From contig NZ_JACFYZ010000002.1 of NCBI RefSeq assembly GCF_015712065.1, positions 186,001 to 250,000 of the forward strand: 64,000 nucleotides of DNA. Direction: 5' to 3'. The notes under the pieces are model-generated. The model saw nothing but the letters and a program-made list of their open reading frames with translations. It had not been told where the DNA came from and ran no database searches. A program made the translations under genes and the position numbers. Source of the stretch: Ectopseudomonas chengduensis (GTDB lineage Bacteria; Pseudomonadota; Gammaproteobacteria; Pseudomonadales; Pseudomonadaceae). Shown one piece after another: positions 55,625 to 64,000 of this stretch (its first letter is position 1; the number at the start of each line of letters is the position of its first letter).

Positions 55625-56389
55625 TCAGTTCGCCTCGTCTGGCGGCAGAACGCCATAACGGTGGTAGATCAGGGCAACTTCGCCCTCTTCACGCATGCGT
55701 TGCAGCTCAGCGCCAAGGCGGTCGTAGAGTTCGCGCCGGTCGCTCTGGTAGCGTTTCAGCGATGCGCCGAAGTGGTTGCCCAGTACCTGCTGGTGAGCGT
55801 AGTGCGCGTAGCTGTAGGCGCGAAAGTTCATGGCCTGGAATTGCGCCTCCATGGGTAACACGTCGATCACCGCGATGGTGTCCAGGCGCCCAGCCCGGAA
55901 CATCGCGGCCAGTTGCGCATCGTCGCTGGCATAGGCGCGACCGAGCATGTCATCGCTGTCGAAAGGTTCGAAATAGGCCGTACCGCGTTTGACGCCCAGA
56001 GACAGGTCGTACAGATCCTCGTAGCGGCTCAGTCTGGCCTCTTCCCCCGGGCGTACGACGAAGCGAACGTTCAGTTGCTGATTGCCGATGCTGGGCAGGA
56101 AATGGATGTACTCGCGGCGCTGTTGAGTGAGCAGCACGCGCGGCACCAGGTCGACTCGTCCGGAGCGCAGGTCGTCAAGACTGCGCAGGAAGGGCGCTTC
56201 ACGCCACTGCAGCTCCACTCCGACACGGTGTGCGGCCGTTTCCAGCACGCTGATCAGCGGGCCGCTGGGCAGCCCGTCGACAGCACGCATCTCCGGTGGT
56301 CGTTCACGAAAGTCGACGCGCAGCACCTCTTGCGCGCCCACGCAGGTCAGCGTGAACAGTAGCGGCAGTAAGGAAAGAAGACGCTTCAT
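55625..56389 (-). CDS. periplasmic solute-binding protein family 3-like
   Basis: 254 residues with a signal peptide (LLSLLPLLFTLTCVGA). The rest is an SBP_bac_3-type fold (VLETAAHRVGVELQWREAPFLRSLDDLRSGRVDL, LGVKRGTAYFEPF). No ABC permease or ATPase is nearby, as for many orphan family-3 proteins of Pseudomonas. Ligand unknown. ATG at 56389 chosen because it starts the signal peptide; an upstream in-frame start adds seven residues. Confidence 0.75.
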   Translation of the reverse strand: MKRLLSLLPLLFTLTCVGAQEVLRVDFRERPPEMRAVDGLPSGPLISVLETAAHRVGVELQWREAPFLRSLDDLRSGRVDLVPRVLLTQQRREYIHFLPSIGNQQLNVRFVVRPGEEARLSRYEDLYDLSLGVKRGTAYFEPFDSDDMLGRAYASDDAQLAAMFRAGRLDTIAVIDVLPMEAQFQAMNFRAYSYAHYAHQQVLGNHFGASLKRYQSDRRELYDRLGAELQRMREEGEVALIYHRYGVLPPDEAN

Positions 56390-56443
56390 GGGGGGCTCTT
56401 GAACGACCACCGTCGTTCAAGAGTCTAGCTGCGAATCGATCTG

Positions 56444-57529
56444 TCAGACTTTGGCGATCAACGCCTGAACGTCGGCGATACGCGCATTCAGGTTGGCGCG
56501 GTCGGCGCAGCGCAGGGTGGCATGACCGACCTTGCGCCCGGCCTTGAAGGCCTTGCCGTAGTGGTGCAGATGGCAGTCGGCAACGCTGATCACCTTGTCC
56601 ACCGGCGGCACCGAGCCGATGAAGTTGAGCATGGCGCTTTCACCCAACTTGGCGGTGGAACCCAGCGGCAGGCCGGCGACGGCGCGCAGGTGGTTCTCGA
56701 ACTGGCTGCACTCGGCGCCTTCGATGGTCCAGTGCCCGGAGTTGTGCACGCGCGGGGCGATCTCGTTGGCCTTGAGGCCGCCGTCCACCTCGAAGAACTC
56801 GAAGGCCAGCACGCCGACGTAGTCGAGCTTGTCCAGTACGCGGCCGACGTAGTCCTCGGCCAGCGCCTGCAGCGGATGATCGGTGCTGGCGACGGACAGG
56901 GCGAGGATGCCGCTGTCGTGGGTGTTGTGCACCAGCGGGTAGAAGCGCGTTTCGCCGTCACGGGCGCGCACGGCGATCAGCGATACCTCGCCGGTGAAGG
57001 GCACGAAGCCCTCGAGGATGCACGGCACGCTGCCCAGTTCGGCGAAGGCGCCAGTGACGTCTTCGGGCTTGCGCAGGACTTTCTGGCCCTTGCCGTCATA
57101 ACCCAGGGTGCGGGTCTTCATCACCGCCGGCAGGCCGATGCTGGCCACCGCGGCGTCCAGATCAGCCTGCGACTGGATGTCGGCGAACTCGGGGGTGGGG
57201 ATGCCCAGCTCGCGGAACATGGACTTCTCGAACCAGCGATCGCGGGCGATGCGCAGTGCCTCTGCACCCGGATAGACCGGCACGAACTGCGAGAGGAAGG
57301 CGACGGTTTCGGCCGGCACGCTCTCGAATTCGAAGGTGACCAAGTCGACCTCGTCGGCCAGCTGGCGCAGGTGATCCTGATCGCCGTAGTCGGCACGGAT
57401 ATGCTCGCCGAGCGCCTGCGCGCAGGCGTCCGGCGCCGGGTCGAGGAAGGCGAAGTTCATGCCCAGCGGGGTGCCCGCCAGGGCCATCATGCGGCCCAGT
57501 TGGCCGCCACCGATCACACCGATTTTCAT
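56444..57529 (-). CDS. purK: N5-carboxyaminoimidazole ribonucleotide synthase
   Basis: ATP-grasp enzyme converting AIR, ATP and bicarbonate to N5-CAIR in purine synthesis; 361 residues. Begins MKIGVIGGGQLGRMMALAG. Typical ATP-grasp sections: KTRTLGYDGKGQ, CILEGFVPF and APRVHNSGHWTIEGA...SQFENHLRA. It lies 147 bases downstream of purE on the same strand. Confidence 0.96.
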   Translation of the reverse strand: MKIGVIGGGQLGRMMALAGTPLGMNFAFLDPAPDACAQALGEHIRADYGDQDHLRQLADEVDLVTFEFESVPAETVAFLSQFVPVYPGAEALRIARDRWFEKSMFRELGIPTPEFADIQSQADLDAAVASIGLPAVMKTRTLGYDGKGQKVLRKPEDVTGAFAELGSVPCILEGFVPFTGEVSLIAVRARDGETRFYPLVHNTHDSGILALSVASTDHPLQALAEDYVGRVLDKLDYVGVLAFEFFEVDGGLKANEIAPRVHNSGHWTIEGAECSQFENHLRAVAGLPLGSTAKLGESAMLNFIGSVPPVDKVISVADCHLHHYGKAFKAGRKVGHATLRCADRANLNARIADVQALIAKV

Positions 57530-57676
57530 AACAAAGCCCCTTTTCAGCAGGTGGCGAGACCAAGCAGTTGAACGCTGCCCGCAGCGCAGGAAGCGGAGTT
57601 TACGCCGGTAAATGAGCATTCCGAGCAGCGCACAGCGTTCAAATGCGCCGTGTCGCAGCCCCTGATGGAATGGGCG

Positions 57677-58168
57677 TCAGGCCTCGCGCGGGTCCGGGTT
57701 GCTCAGCACGGTATCGGTCTGTTCCTGACGGAACTGCTTCAGCGCTGCATGGAACTGCGGGTGCTGGTGACCGAGGATGCTGGCGGCCAGCAGGGCGGCG
57801 TTGACTGCACCGGCCTTGCCGATGGCCAGGGTGGCGACCGGAATGCCGGCCGGCATCTGCACGATCGACAGCAGCGAGTCGACGCCCGAGAGCATTGACG
57901 ACTGCACCGGTACGCCGAGCACCGGCAGGTGGGTCTTGGCCGCGCACATGCCCGGCAGGTGAGCGGCGCCACCGGCACCGGCGATGATCACCTGAATGCC
58001 GCGTGCTTCAGCCTCTTCGGCGTACTGGAACAGCAGGTCCGGGGTGCGGTGGGCGGAGACCACCTTGACCTCGTGGGGAATGCCCAGCTTGTCCAGCATC
58101 TCGGCGGTGTGGCTAAGGGTGGACCAATCGGACTTGGAGCCCATGATCACGCCAACCAGTGCGCTCAT
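57677..58168 (-). CDS. purE: N5-carboxyaminoimidazole ribonucleotide mutase
   Basis: Converts N5-CAIR to CAIR; 163 residues. Starts [18 protein letters not shown]; active-site parts GSKSDW, SAHRTPD and [11 protein letters not shown] are all present. The frame runs open far upstream, but the ATG at 58168 is the only one giving the family N-terminus. A terminator-like hairpin sits in its leader. Confidence 0.96.
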   Translation of the reverse strand: MSALVGVIMGSKSDWSTLSHTAEMLDKLGIPHEVKVVSAHRTPDLLFQYAEEAEARGIQVIIAGAGGAAHLPGMCAAKTHLPVLGVPVQSSMLSGVDSLLSIVQMPAGIPVATLAIGKAGAVNAALLAASILGHQHPQFHAALKQFRQEQTDTVLSNPDPREA

Positions 58169-58204
58169 CGTCGTGCCTCTTCTCTCGGGCGCCTCGCGGC
58201 GCGT

Positions 58205-58245
58205 CAAAAACCAACAAGCCACGCGGGCGGGCCAGCGTGGCTTGT
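58205..58245 (-). promoter_or_regulatory. terminator-like hairpin in the purE leader
   Basis: On the purE strand ACAAGCCACGC (58224-58214 complement pair, 58245-58235) forms a perfect 11-bp stem with a 10-base loop, followed by TGGTTTTT (58212-58205), about 36 bases before the purE ATG. A -10-like TATACT lies at 58291-58286, which would place the hairpin inside the leader. Possible attenuator or processing element. Confidence 0.5.
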
Positions 58246-58444
58246 CATGATTCGTTGGCCGGGTGCTGCCGGCCGAAGGCCGCGCAGTATAACGCAAAGC
58301 CACTGCTGGCGGGCAGTGGCGATGACCGTTTGTCATGCAAGCTGTGGCAGAGGGTGAAAACCGCCTAAACCTTGCTCTGGAGCAATGCCGGGGTGGGCTG
58401 CGTGCGCACACTGGACAGACACTCGCATGCAAGAGGAACCGCGC

Positions 58445-59467
58445 ATGAACCGGACCATGAAAGCCGCAGTCGTCCACGCCTTTGGTGAGCCGCTGCGTAT
58501 CGAGGAGGTGAAAACCCCGCTGCCTGGCCCCGGGCAGATTCTGGTGAAGATCGAGGCCTCGGGCGTCTGCCATACCGACCTGCACGCCGCCGAAGGCGAC
58601 TGGCCGGTGAAGCCGAGCCTGCCATTCATTCCCGGCCATGAAGGGGTCGGCTACGTGGCAGCGGTCGGCAGCGGCGTCACGCGGGTCAAGGAGGGCGACC
58701 GCGTCGGCGTGCCCTGGCTGTACACCGCCTGCGGCTGCTGCGAGCACTGCCTGACCGGCTGGGAAACCCTGTGCGAGGGTCAGCAGAACACCGGTTATTC
58801 GATCAATGGCGGCTACGCCGAATACGTGCTGGCTGACCCGAACTACGTCGGCATTTTGCCGAAGAACGTCGACTTCCTCGAGATCGCGCCGATCCTCTGC
58901 GCCGGCGTGACGGTTTACAAGGGCCTCAAGGAAACCAGGGCGCGCCCCGGCCAGTGGGTGGCGATCTCCGGTATCGGCGGCCTCGGCCACGTTGCGGTGC
59001 AGTATGCCCGCGCCATGGGCCTGCACGTGATTGCGGTGGACGTCGACGACGCCAAGCTGGAACTGGCGCGCAAGCTCGGCGCCAGCCTGACCATCAATGC
59101 GCGCAAGGAAAACCCCGCCGAGGTGGTGCAGCGCGATATCGGCGGCGCTCACGGCGTGCTGGTCACTGCGGTGTCCAACGCTGCCTTCGGCCAGGCCATC
59201 GGCATGGCACGCCGGCACGGTACGGTGGCCCTGGTCGGCCTGCCGCCGGGTGACTTCCCCACGCCGATCTTCGATGTGGTGCTCAAGGCCATCACGATCA
59301 CCGGCTCGATCGTCGGGACTCGCGCCGATCTGCAGGAAGCGCTGGATTTCGCTGGCGAGGGTTTGGTCAAGGCCACGGTGCACAGCGACAAGCTCGACAA
59401 CATCAATGGCATCTTCGATCAAATGCGCGGTGGGCAGATCGAGGGGCGGGTGGTGTTGCAGTTCTGA
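58445..59467 (+). CDS. adhA: zinc-dependent alcohol dehydrogenase
   Basis: 340-residue medium-chain alcohol dehydrogenase (ethanol/NAD+). Catalytic-zinc residues in [15 protein letters not shown] and [12 protein letters not shown]; structural-zinc cysteines in [19 protein letters not shown] site [13 protein letters not shown]. The ATG follows AGAGGAACC. The purK-purE-adhA order matches PA5425-PA5427 of P. aeruginosa. Confidence 0.94.
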   Translation: MNRTMKAAVVHAFGEPLRIEEVKTPLPGPGQILVKIEASGVCHTDLHAAEGDWPVKPSLPFIPGHEGVGYVAAVGSGVTRVKEGDRVGVPWLYTACGCCEHCLTGWETLCEGQQNTGYSINGGYAEYVLADPNYVGILPKNVDFLEIAPILCAGVTVYKGLKETRARPGQWVAISGIGGLGHVAVQYARAMGLHVIAVDVDDAKLELARKLGASLTINARKENPAEVVQRDIGGAHGVLVTAVSNAAFGQAIGMARRHGTVALVGLPPGDFPTPIFDVVLKAITITGSIVGTRADLQEALDFAGEGLVKATVHSDKLDNINGIFDQMRGGQIEGRVVLQF

Positions 59468-59585
59468 TTCGAGCAAGGCCACGGACTGGCAACTTTCCTA
59501 CAGAACGGACGCGGACGGGCGCACAGATCGCCGCCAGGCGGCGGGCTATACTGTGCGCTCTTCATCCGAACAAGGACGTGTCGTC

Positions 59586-60380
59586 ATGAAACAGTACGTT
59601 TCGCTCGTTGCCCTCTCCCTGCTTTCCCTTCAAGCCGCTGCGCTGGATCTGGCCAAGCATCCGCAGGTATTCGATGCCGGCCAGGGCGTGAGCCTGGCGC
59701 TGGCCCCTTCCGCCGACGGCACGCAGGCGCTGGTGCAGGTGCGCGGCATCAATCACCCGCTCGACGAAGTGGTGTTCCTTACCGACGTTCGCGAGCTGGG
59801 CAACGAGCAGCGCGACTATGGCATCCGTCTCGATGGCCGCGACTACAACCTGCTGAACAAGCGCCGCGCCTGGAGCGGCGAGAGCTACCAGCTCAACCTG
59901 CCGAACACCCAGGGCTTCGAGCTCAGCTACAACGAGGACAAGACCAAGGCGCTGAAGCCGAAGGATCTCCTGGCGATTTACCAGAAGCAGGAGAAGGATG
60001 GCCTGCAGGCGCGCCTCGCCGCCTTCGACCGCAAGCAGCGTGTTGCCGATTACAGCGCGCGCCTGCAGGAGATCGACGGCGAAGCCTCCAAGGCCTGCGC
60101 CACCCCGCTGAGCACCAAGGTGGACTGGAGCGCGATGTCCGATGAGCAACTGATCGGCCTCAGCGTGCCGAGTTTCTGCGGTGAAGTGGTCAACCAGATG
60201 GCCTACCTGTGTGGCAAGAACGACCGCTACAAGGCTGAGGCCAAGACCCTCAAGGGCGTCGACTGCCGTTTCGGCGAAAGCATGAAGTTGCGCGAGCAGG
60301 ACGGCCAACTGCAGTTCACCATCCTCAAGGATGAACCGAATCAGGGCGACTTCATCAACGCCATTCTGCGTAATCGCTGA
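59586..60380 (+). CDS. exported protein of unknown function
   Basis: 264 residues with a signal peptide (YVSLVALSLLSLQAAA). The mature part is polar with a helical middle (LAIYQKQEKDGLQARLAAFDRKQ) and four Cys in the second half that may form disulfides. No family recognised. AAGGACG lies upstream of the ATG. Confidence 0.7.
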   Translation: MKQYVSLVALSLLSLQAAALDLAKHPQVFDAGQGVSLALAPSADGTQALVQVRGINHPLDEVVFLTDVRELGNEQRDYGIRLDGRDYNLLNKRRAWSGESYQLNLPNTQGFELSYNEDKTKALKPKDLLAIYQKQEKDGLQARLAAFDRKQRVADYSARLQEIDGEASKACATPLSTKVDWSAMSDEQLIGLSVPSFCGEVVNQMAYLCGKNDRYKAEAKTLKGVDCRFGESMKLREQDGQLQFTILKDEPNQGDFINAILRNR

Positions 60381-60387
60381 CCAAGAT

Positions 60388-60405
60388 CCCCGCCTTCGGG
60401 CGGGG
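60388..60405. terminator. GC-rich hairpin between converging genes
   Basis: CCCCGCC, loop TTCG, GGCGGGG: a 7-bp stem with the stable UUCG-type loop. No T run follows, so efficiency is uncertain. Confidence 0.5.
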
Positions 60406-60407
60406 CC

Positions 60408-60842
60408 TCACCCCTCATTGTCGAGCAGTTCGAATGCCGTCAGGCGGTCGATCCCCTGGCCCATGAACAGGTTGAAGGGCCGGCCAACTTCTACCGCGAG
60501 GTCGGCACAGCGCTCGTGATAGCCGTCGCCCAGCAGCGTGTTCTGCCCGATCAGCACGTATTTACCCATGCTGCCGATCTCGAATACCAGTTTCTTGATG
60601 GGGCTGGTCAGGTAGTCATCGTTGTCGATGATCACCTCTACCTGACGTTCGTCCACGGCCTTTTGCAACTGCGGATCGCTGAAGCGCAGCCTGGCTGGAA
60701 TGCGTACGTTCTCCGAGTCCAGCGCGATCTCGCCCATGCTGCCCGGATGCTCTTCATCGCCCCAGTTTCGGGCGCGTTGAAAACTCAGCGCGGGCAGTTG
60801 CTCATTCAGCTTCACCTCGATACGGCAGAACACTTCCTCCAA
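60408..60842 (-). CDS. small cytoplasmic protein of unknown function
   Basis: About 144 residues, no signal peptide, acidic, no family recognised (LRFSDPQLQKAVDERQVEVIIDN in the middle). It overlaps the end of the lipoprotein gene by 41 bases. No ATG start exists: the candidates are TTG at 60842, or GTG at 60833 and 60821. A GGAGGA at 60840-60835 would suit the GTG at 60821 best. The start is therefore unsure. Confidence 0.55.
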   Translation of the reverse strand: MEEVFCRIEVKLNEQLPALSFQRARNWGDEEHPGSMGEIALDSENVRIPARLRFSDPQLQKAVDERQVEVIIDNDDYLTSPIKKLVFEIGSMGKYVLIGQNTLLGDGYHERCADLAVEVGRPFNLFMGQGIDRLTAFELLDNEG

Positions 60843-61272
60843 TGAAGAAGGCCGGCCGAACGCGCTGCTTGACCATGAAAGGCTGGCCCTGGGCGGTGAA
60901 CGAGGTGCGCAGCGGCATCGGCAGCTCGCCTTCGATGCCGGTGATCTCGAGGGTGGCCGGCCAGTGTTCTCGGGCCTGCAGGATCGGAGTGAAACGCGCG
61001 GTCAGGGCTTCACGCTGCACAGGCTCCAGTGGCTCGGACTGCAGCCTGACCATGAGCGCCTGTTCATCACCATCGACCAGGCTGTAACGCAGATGGCCCG
61101 GACGATAACCCAGCTCCTGGAAGAGCCGCTGCAGGCTATCGAGATAGGTGCCTTTTATGCCGGCGCCTTCACGAATGGATTCGTCGAATCGCAGTTTGAC
61201 CTGGGGCTCTTGTCCGCAGGCGGCGAGTAGCAGGCAAGCGGGCAGCAACGCGGTACGCAGCAGGGATCGCAT
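60802..61272 (-). CDS. predicted lipoprotein of unknown function
   Basis: 156 residues. The lipoprotein signal MRSLLRTALLPACLLLAAC has a lipobox L-A-A-C (Cys19). The mature domain contains LQRLFQELGYRPGHLRYSLVDGDEQALMVRL; no family recognised. The ATG at 61272 has GGAAG upstream. It overlaps the following small gene, with which it is probably co-translated. Confidence 0.7.
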   Translation of the reverse strand: MRSLLRTALLPACLLLAACGQEPQVKLRFDESIREGAGIKGTYLDSLQRLFQELGYRPGHLRYSLVDGDEQALMVRLQSEPLEPVQREALTARFTPILQAREHWPATLEITGIEGELPMPLRTSFTAQGQPFMVKQRVRPAFFIGGSVLPYRGEAE

Positions 61273-61429
61273 AGGATTTCTTCCTTGAAAACGGCAGCGG
61301 ACTTTAGCACGCCCAAACTCTGGCTGACCTTGCGCCAGTACACGACGCAGGCCTGAACGCATCGGGATGTGAAAAGTGCAAGGCATGTTTTTTGCGTTCT
61401 TTTGCGCATCTGCACCGACGGAACGCATC

Positions 61430-62422
61430 ATGCTGCACGCCCCACTGACCACCCTGCATGTGGTTTCCCTGATCCTCCAGCGCTTCGCCGAGCAGCCCGA
61501 ACTACGCCCGCAATTGCTGGCTGGGAGCGGCATTGGTGCGGCTGATCTGGACAATGCCGACGCGCGCATCACCCGGGTGCAGGAGCTGCAGGTGTGCGCC
61601 AATGCCCTGGCCCTGCGTGCTGATCTGGGACTCGACCTGGGGCGCAGCCTGCATGTTTCCTCCTATGGGCTGCTGGGTTACGCCGCGCTCTCGGCTGCCA
61701 CCTTTGGTGACGCCTGGCGTCTGTTGCTGCAGTACCCGGCGCTACTCGGCACCTATTTTCGCCTCGACATGCAGGTGGAAGGTGAGCGGGCCTGGATCTG
61801 CGCCAGCGGTTACCGCGATGCCGAGGCGCTGGAAGTGTTCAACGTTGAGATGTGTCTGGCCTCGCTGAAGCTGATCGGTGACGAACTGCTGCGCCAGCCG
61901 CTGTCATTGGAAGGCGCCGAGTTCACCTACGCTCGGCCAGACTACGTCTCGCGCTATGCGCAGAGCTTTCCCTGCCCGCTGCGTTTCTCGGCGCAGCGCA
62001 ATGCCTTCGCCTTTCCCGCCGCGTTGCTGGAGCGCCGCCTGCCGCTGGCCGACAGCGTGACCCACGGCGACATGGTGGAACGCTGCCGCCGTCTGAACGC
62101 CGAGTTCAGCAGCCGCCAGGCCTGGCTGGAGCGGGTGCGCCAGTTGCTCGCCGCGCAGTTGGCCGAGCCGCCGGGGCTGGAGAACCTGGCGCAGCAGATG
62201 CATTGCTCGCCGCGTACCCTGCGCCGTCACCTGCAGGAGCTGGGCACCAGCTACCAGGGCCTGCTCGACGAGCTGCGCTTCGAGCGCGCCAAGGCGCTGC
62301 TCAGCGAGGAGCAATGGCCGGTGTACCGCATCGCCGAAGTGCTCGGCTTCAGCGAAACCGCCAGCTTCCGCCATGCCTTCCAGCGCTGGAGCGGCGTGCC
62401 GCCGAGCCGCTTTCGCGCGTAG
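61430..62422 (+). CDS. AraC-family transcriptional regulator
   Basis: 330 residues. An N-terminal arabinose-binding-type domain (OruR/GbuR-like subgroup) precedes the C-terminal double HTH: LENLAQQMHCSPRTLRRHLQELG and YRIAEVLGFSETASFRHAFQRWSGVPPSRFR. It is a stand-alone gene, so its target is not indicated by neighbours. The frame opens further upstream; ATG 61430 fits the family start. Confidence 0.85.
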   Translation: MLHAPLTTLHVVSLILQRFAEQPELRPQLLAGSGIGAADLDNADARITRVQELQVCANALALRADLGLDLGRSLHVSSYGLLGYAALSAATFGDAWRLLLQYPALLGTYFRLDMQVEGERAWICASGYRDAEALEVFNVEMCLASLKLIGDELLRQPLSLEGAEFTYARPDYVSRYAQSFPCPLRFSAQRNAFAFPAALLERRLPLADSVTHGDMVERCRRLNAEFSSRQAWLERVRQLLAAQLAEPPGLENLAQQMHCSPRTLRRHLQELGTSYQGLLDELRFERAKALLSEEQWPVYRIAEVLGFSETASFRHAFQRWSGVPPSRFRA

Positions 62423-62466
62423 CTCGGATGTAATTCGAAGGCACTGGCGCGGGCCTGTGGGGTACG

Positions 62467-62602
62467 GATCGCCGGCAAGCCGGCTCCTACGAAATGCCCG
62501 ATTCCCCTGTAGGAGCCCGCTTGCGGGCGATGTGTGACGATCACCGAAACCGTGGGAGCGGCTTCAGCCGCGATAAAGGCTCGCCGCTGAAGCGCCTCCC
62601 AC
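62467..62602. repeat. cluster of two REP-like inverted repeats
   Basis: First pair: 62467-62490 (GATCGCCGGCAAGCCGGCTC...) against 62509-62532 (GTAGGAGCCCGCTTGCGGGCG...). Second pair: 62552-62573 (GTGGGAGCGGCTTCAGCCGC...) against 62581-62602. Typical Pseudomonas BIME structure between the convergent AraC and sulfatase genes. Confidence 0.75.
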
Positions 62603-62611
62603 AGGCGTCGC

Positions 62612-64000
62612 TCATTCATCCGCCTGCACGTTGCGGTACATCTGCAGCCGCGCTGCTTCATGCAAACCACGACTCAGCGCCAGCAGGCGCTGGAACTCTT
62701 GCGGGTGGCGCTCGGCGACGTTGTCGCGCGGGGTCGGCGAGCGCAGGTCGTGCAGGCTCGGCGAGCTGCCGTCGTGTTGCATCTGCACGAGGAAGTCACG
62801 GGTCACCGCCCCGATCACCGGGAAGGTGCCTTCCTGCAGCACCAGCGGCACCACGCGTTCGCCTTCCGGCGCCGGCAGTTGCAGGTCGCGGCCGAGGCCG
62901 CCGTTATCGAAGGGCACGCCGACCAGCCCGGCCACCGTCGGTAGCAGATCGGCCAGGCCTACGGCTTCGTCGAACTCGCGCGGCGCCAACCATTTCGGTG
63001 CATGAATCAGCAGCGGCACGTTGTTGCTCTCCAGCCCCAGTTGCTCGAAGGCTGGCGCCATGTGCGGGATCTGGCTGATGCGGGTGTTGTGGTCGCCGAA
63101 GAAGACGAAAATGGTGTCGTCGTAAAAGCCCTGCTCCTTGGCCAGCTCCATCAGGCGGCCGATATTGAAATCCAGCAGACGCACCGCGTTGTACTGCTCG
63201 ACGCTGCGCGAACCGGCCTGCTGCACTTGCTCCAGCGGCAGGTCGAGCGCTTCGAAGCCGTCGTTGTCCTTGGGGATGGTGAAGGGCCGGTGGTTGCCGG
63301 AGGTTTGCAGGTAGGCGAAGAACGGCTTGTCCTTCGGCAGGGCGCCGAGAATCTGCGAACTCTCCTTGAAGAAATCCAGGTCGGAGATACCCCACACGTC
63401 CACCTGTGGCGACTGCCAGTGGCGTTCCTCATAGAGCTGCACACCGTCGATGCTTTGGCGGATCAGCGCATTGATGTTGGCCCAGCCGGCGTTGCCGCCG
63501 ATCATGTAGAACTTCTCGTAGCCTGGCAGGGCGTTGATCAGCGTGCGTTGACGGGCGATCAGCGGGTTGCGCGTCGCCGTCTCCTGGCGCGACACATCGG
63601 GGATGCCGGTGATGCTCGCCCACACCGTCTTGGCGGTGCCGGTGACCGGCACGTAGAAGTGGCGGAAGAACCAGCTCTCCTTGGCCAGCCGATCCAGATT
63701 CGGCGTCGGGTTCAGCGGGTTGCCATAGGCGCCCACGGCGCTGGTGCCGAGGGATTCGAGCATGACGAAGACCACGTTGGGCGGGCGCTCGGCCTGGATG
63801 CGATGCGCCTGCAGCGGCTGGTGACGGAAGAAGTTCAGCGCCTGCGCATCGCGCTCGCTGACCCCCAGGTAATCGGCCACCACCTGGTAATGCTCGCGCG
63901 TGGCGGCCTCGTCGAAGGCGGCGGGTTCGAGCTTGAGGGTGTCGAAGAGAAACAGCGCCGGATTGATCCCGAGCGCACCGATCTGGCTGTTGCCGCTGTA
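62612..64000 (-). CDS. LtaS/sulfatase-family membrane phosphotransferase, N-terminus cut by window edge
   Basis: At least 462 C-terminal residues of a sulfatase-superfamily enzyme of the lipoteichoic-acid-synthase (LtaS/OpgB-like) type. The metal/nucleophile region is NVVFVMLESLGTSAVGAYGN and TGTAKTVWAS (Thr nucleophile, no Cys-x-Pro-x-Arg); later VFFGDHNTRIS and IHAPKWL. The frame is open to base 64000, so the N-terminal TM helices lie outside. It probably transfers phosphoglycerol or phosphoethanolamine groups in the periplasm; substrate unknown. Confidence 0.85.
   Translation of the reverse strand, partial: YSGNSQIGALGINPALFLFDTLKLEPAAFDEAATREHYQVVADYLGVSERDAQALNFFRHQPLQAHRIQAERPPNVVFVMLESLGTSAVGAYGNPLNPTPNLDRLAKESWFFRHFYVPVTGTAKTVWASITGIPDVSRQETATRNPLIARQRTLINALPGYEKFYMIGGNAGWANINALIRQSIDGVQLYEERHWQSPQVDVWGISDLDFFKESSQILGALPKDKPFFAYLQTSGNHRPFTIPKDNDGFEALDLPLEQVQQAGSRSVEQYNAVRLLDFNIGRLMELAKEQGFYDDTIFVFFGDHNTRISQIPHMAPAFEQLGLESNNVPLLIHAPKWLAPREFDEAVGLADLLPTVAGLVGVPFDNGGLGRDLQLPAPEGERVVPLVLQEGTFPVIGAVTRDFLVQMQHDGSSPSLHDLRSPTPRDNVAERHPQEFQRLLALSRGLHEAARLQMYRNVQADE

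Noticed and set aside
57677..59482. 601-codon minus-strand frame treated as one protein
   Set aside because: Only the last 163 codons are real (purE); the rest is antisense to adhA and the leader.
62467..62602. CRISPR-like repeat array
   Set aside because: Only two unequal inverted pairs, no direct repeats with regular spacers; REP elements explain it.

Overview
The window is a high-GC gammaproteobacterial chromosome segment. Gene content and order fit a Pseudomonas, probably of the mendocina/oleovorans type: betC-choX-SulP beside trpBA/trpI and a dodecin, purE-purK-adhA, and a type VI secretion (T6SS) locus in the gene order of the P. aeruginosa H2 (HSI-II) cluster. The taxonomic call is inference. 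No rRNA, tRNA, CRISPR array or intact insertion sequence was seen.

Left part (1-24.5 kb) is mainly core and metabolic genes. A choline-O-sulfate unit (betC, choX-like binding protein, SulP permease, all minus strand) has a divergent LysR regulator. Then come pbpG, a LysR/aldo-keto reductase divergon, an SDR, a KefB-type antiporter (ybaL), a second SulP transporter, trpBA with divergent trpI, a dodecin, an NAD-dependent epimerase, an SpmA/SpmB-like membrane protein, an Ivy-type lysozyme inhibitor with two small membrane proteins, an acyl-CoA thioesterase, a complete TRAP transporter and a hexose-6-phosphate mutarotase.

Centre (24.9-48.3 kb) is a complete H2-like T6SS, all plus strand: tssA, B, C, E, F, G, clpV (tssH), sfa-type sigma54 activator, a small lipoprotein (orfX position), fha, tssJ, K, L, M, stp1 and stk1. 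Between tssE and tssF, where H2 clusters normally have nothing, sits a lower-GC cassette. It holds a PAAR protein with a transthyretin-like tail, an unrecognised 303-residue protein (candidate effector), a four-TM protein (candidate immunity) and a lipoprotein. The lipoprotein ORF begins with a diverged copy of the first ~20 codons of tssF, which looks like the scar of the insertion. A four-fold array of TTGCGCAA-like palindromes at exact 12-bp spacing lies upstream of tssA.

48.3-54.1 kb is a vgrG island: VgrG, a 792-residue multidomain effector (M23-like peptidase split by an SH3 domain, EF-hand, C-terminal lysozyme-like domain), and an LprI/DUF1311-like immunity protein. Next come an 11-bp perfect hairpin, an exact 53-bp copy of an internal vgrG segment, and a 5'-truncated Tli4-like immunity gene. 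This records effector-module exchange by recombination.

The right part (54.2-64 kb) returns to housekeeping: periplasmic and small membrane proteins, an amino-acid-type binding protein, purE-purK with a terminator-like hairpin in the leader, adhA, two overlapping small genes, an AraC regulator and a 5'-truncated LtaS-like sulfatase. REP-like inverted repeats punctuate several intergenic spaces.
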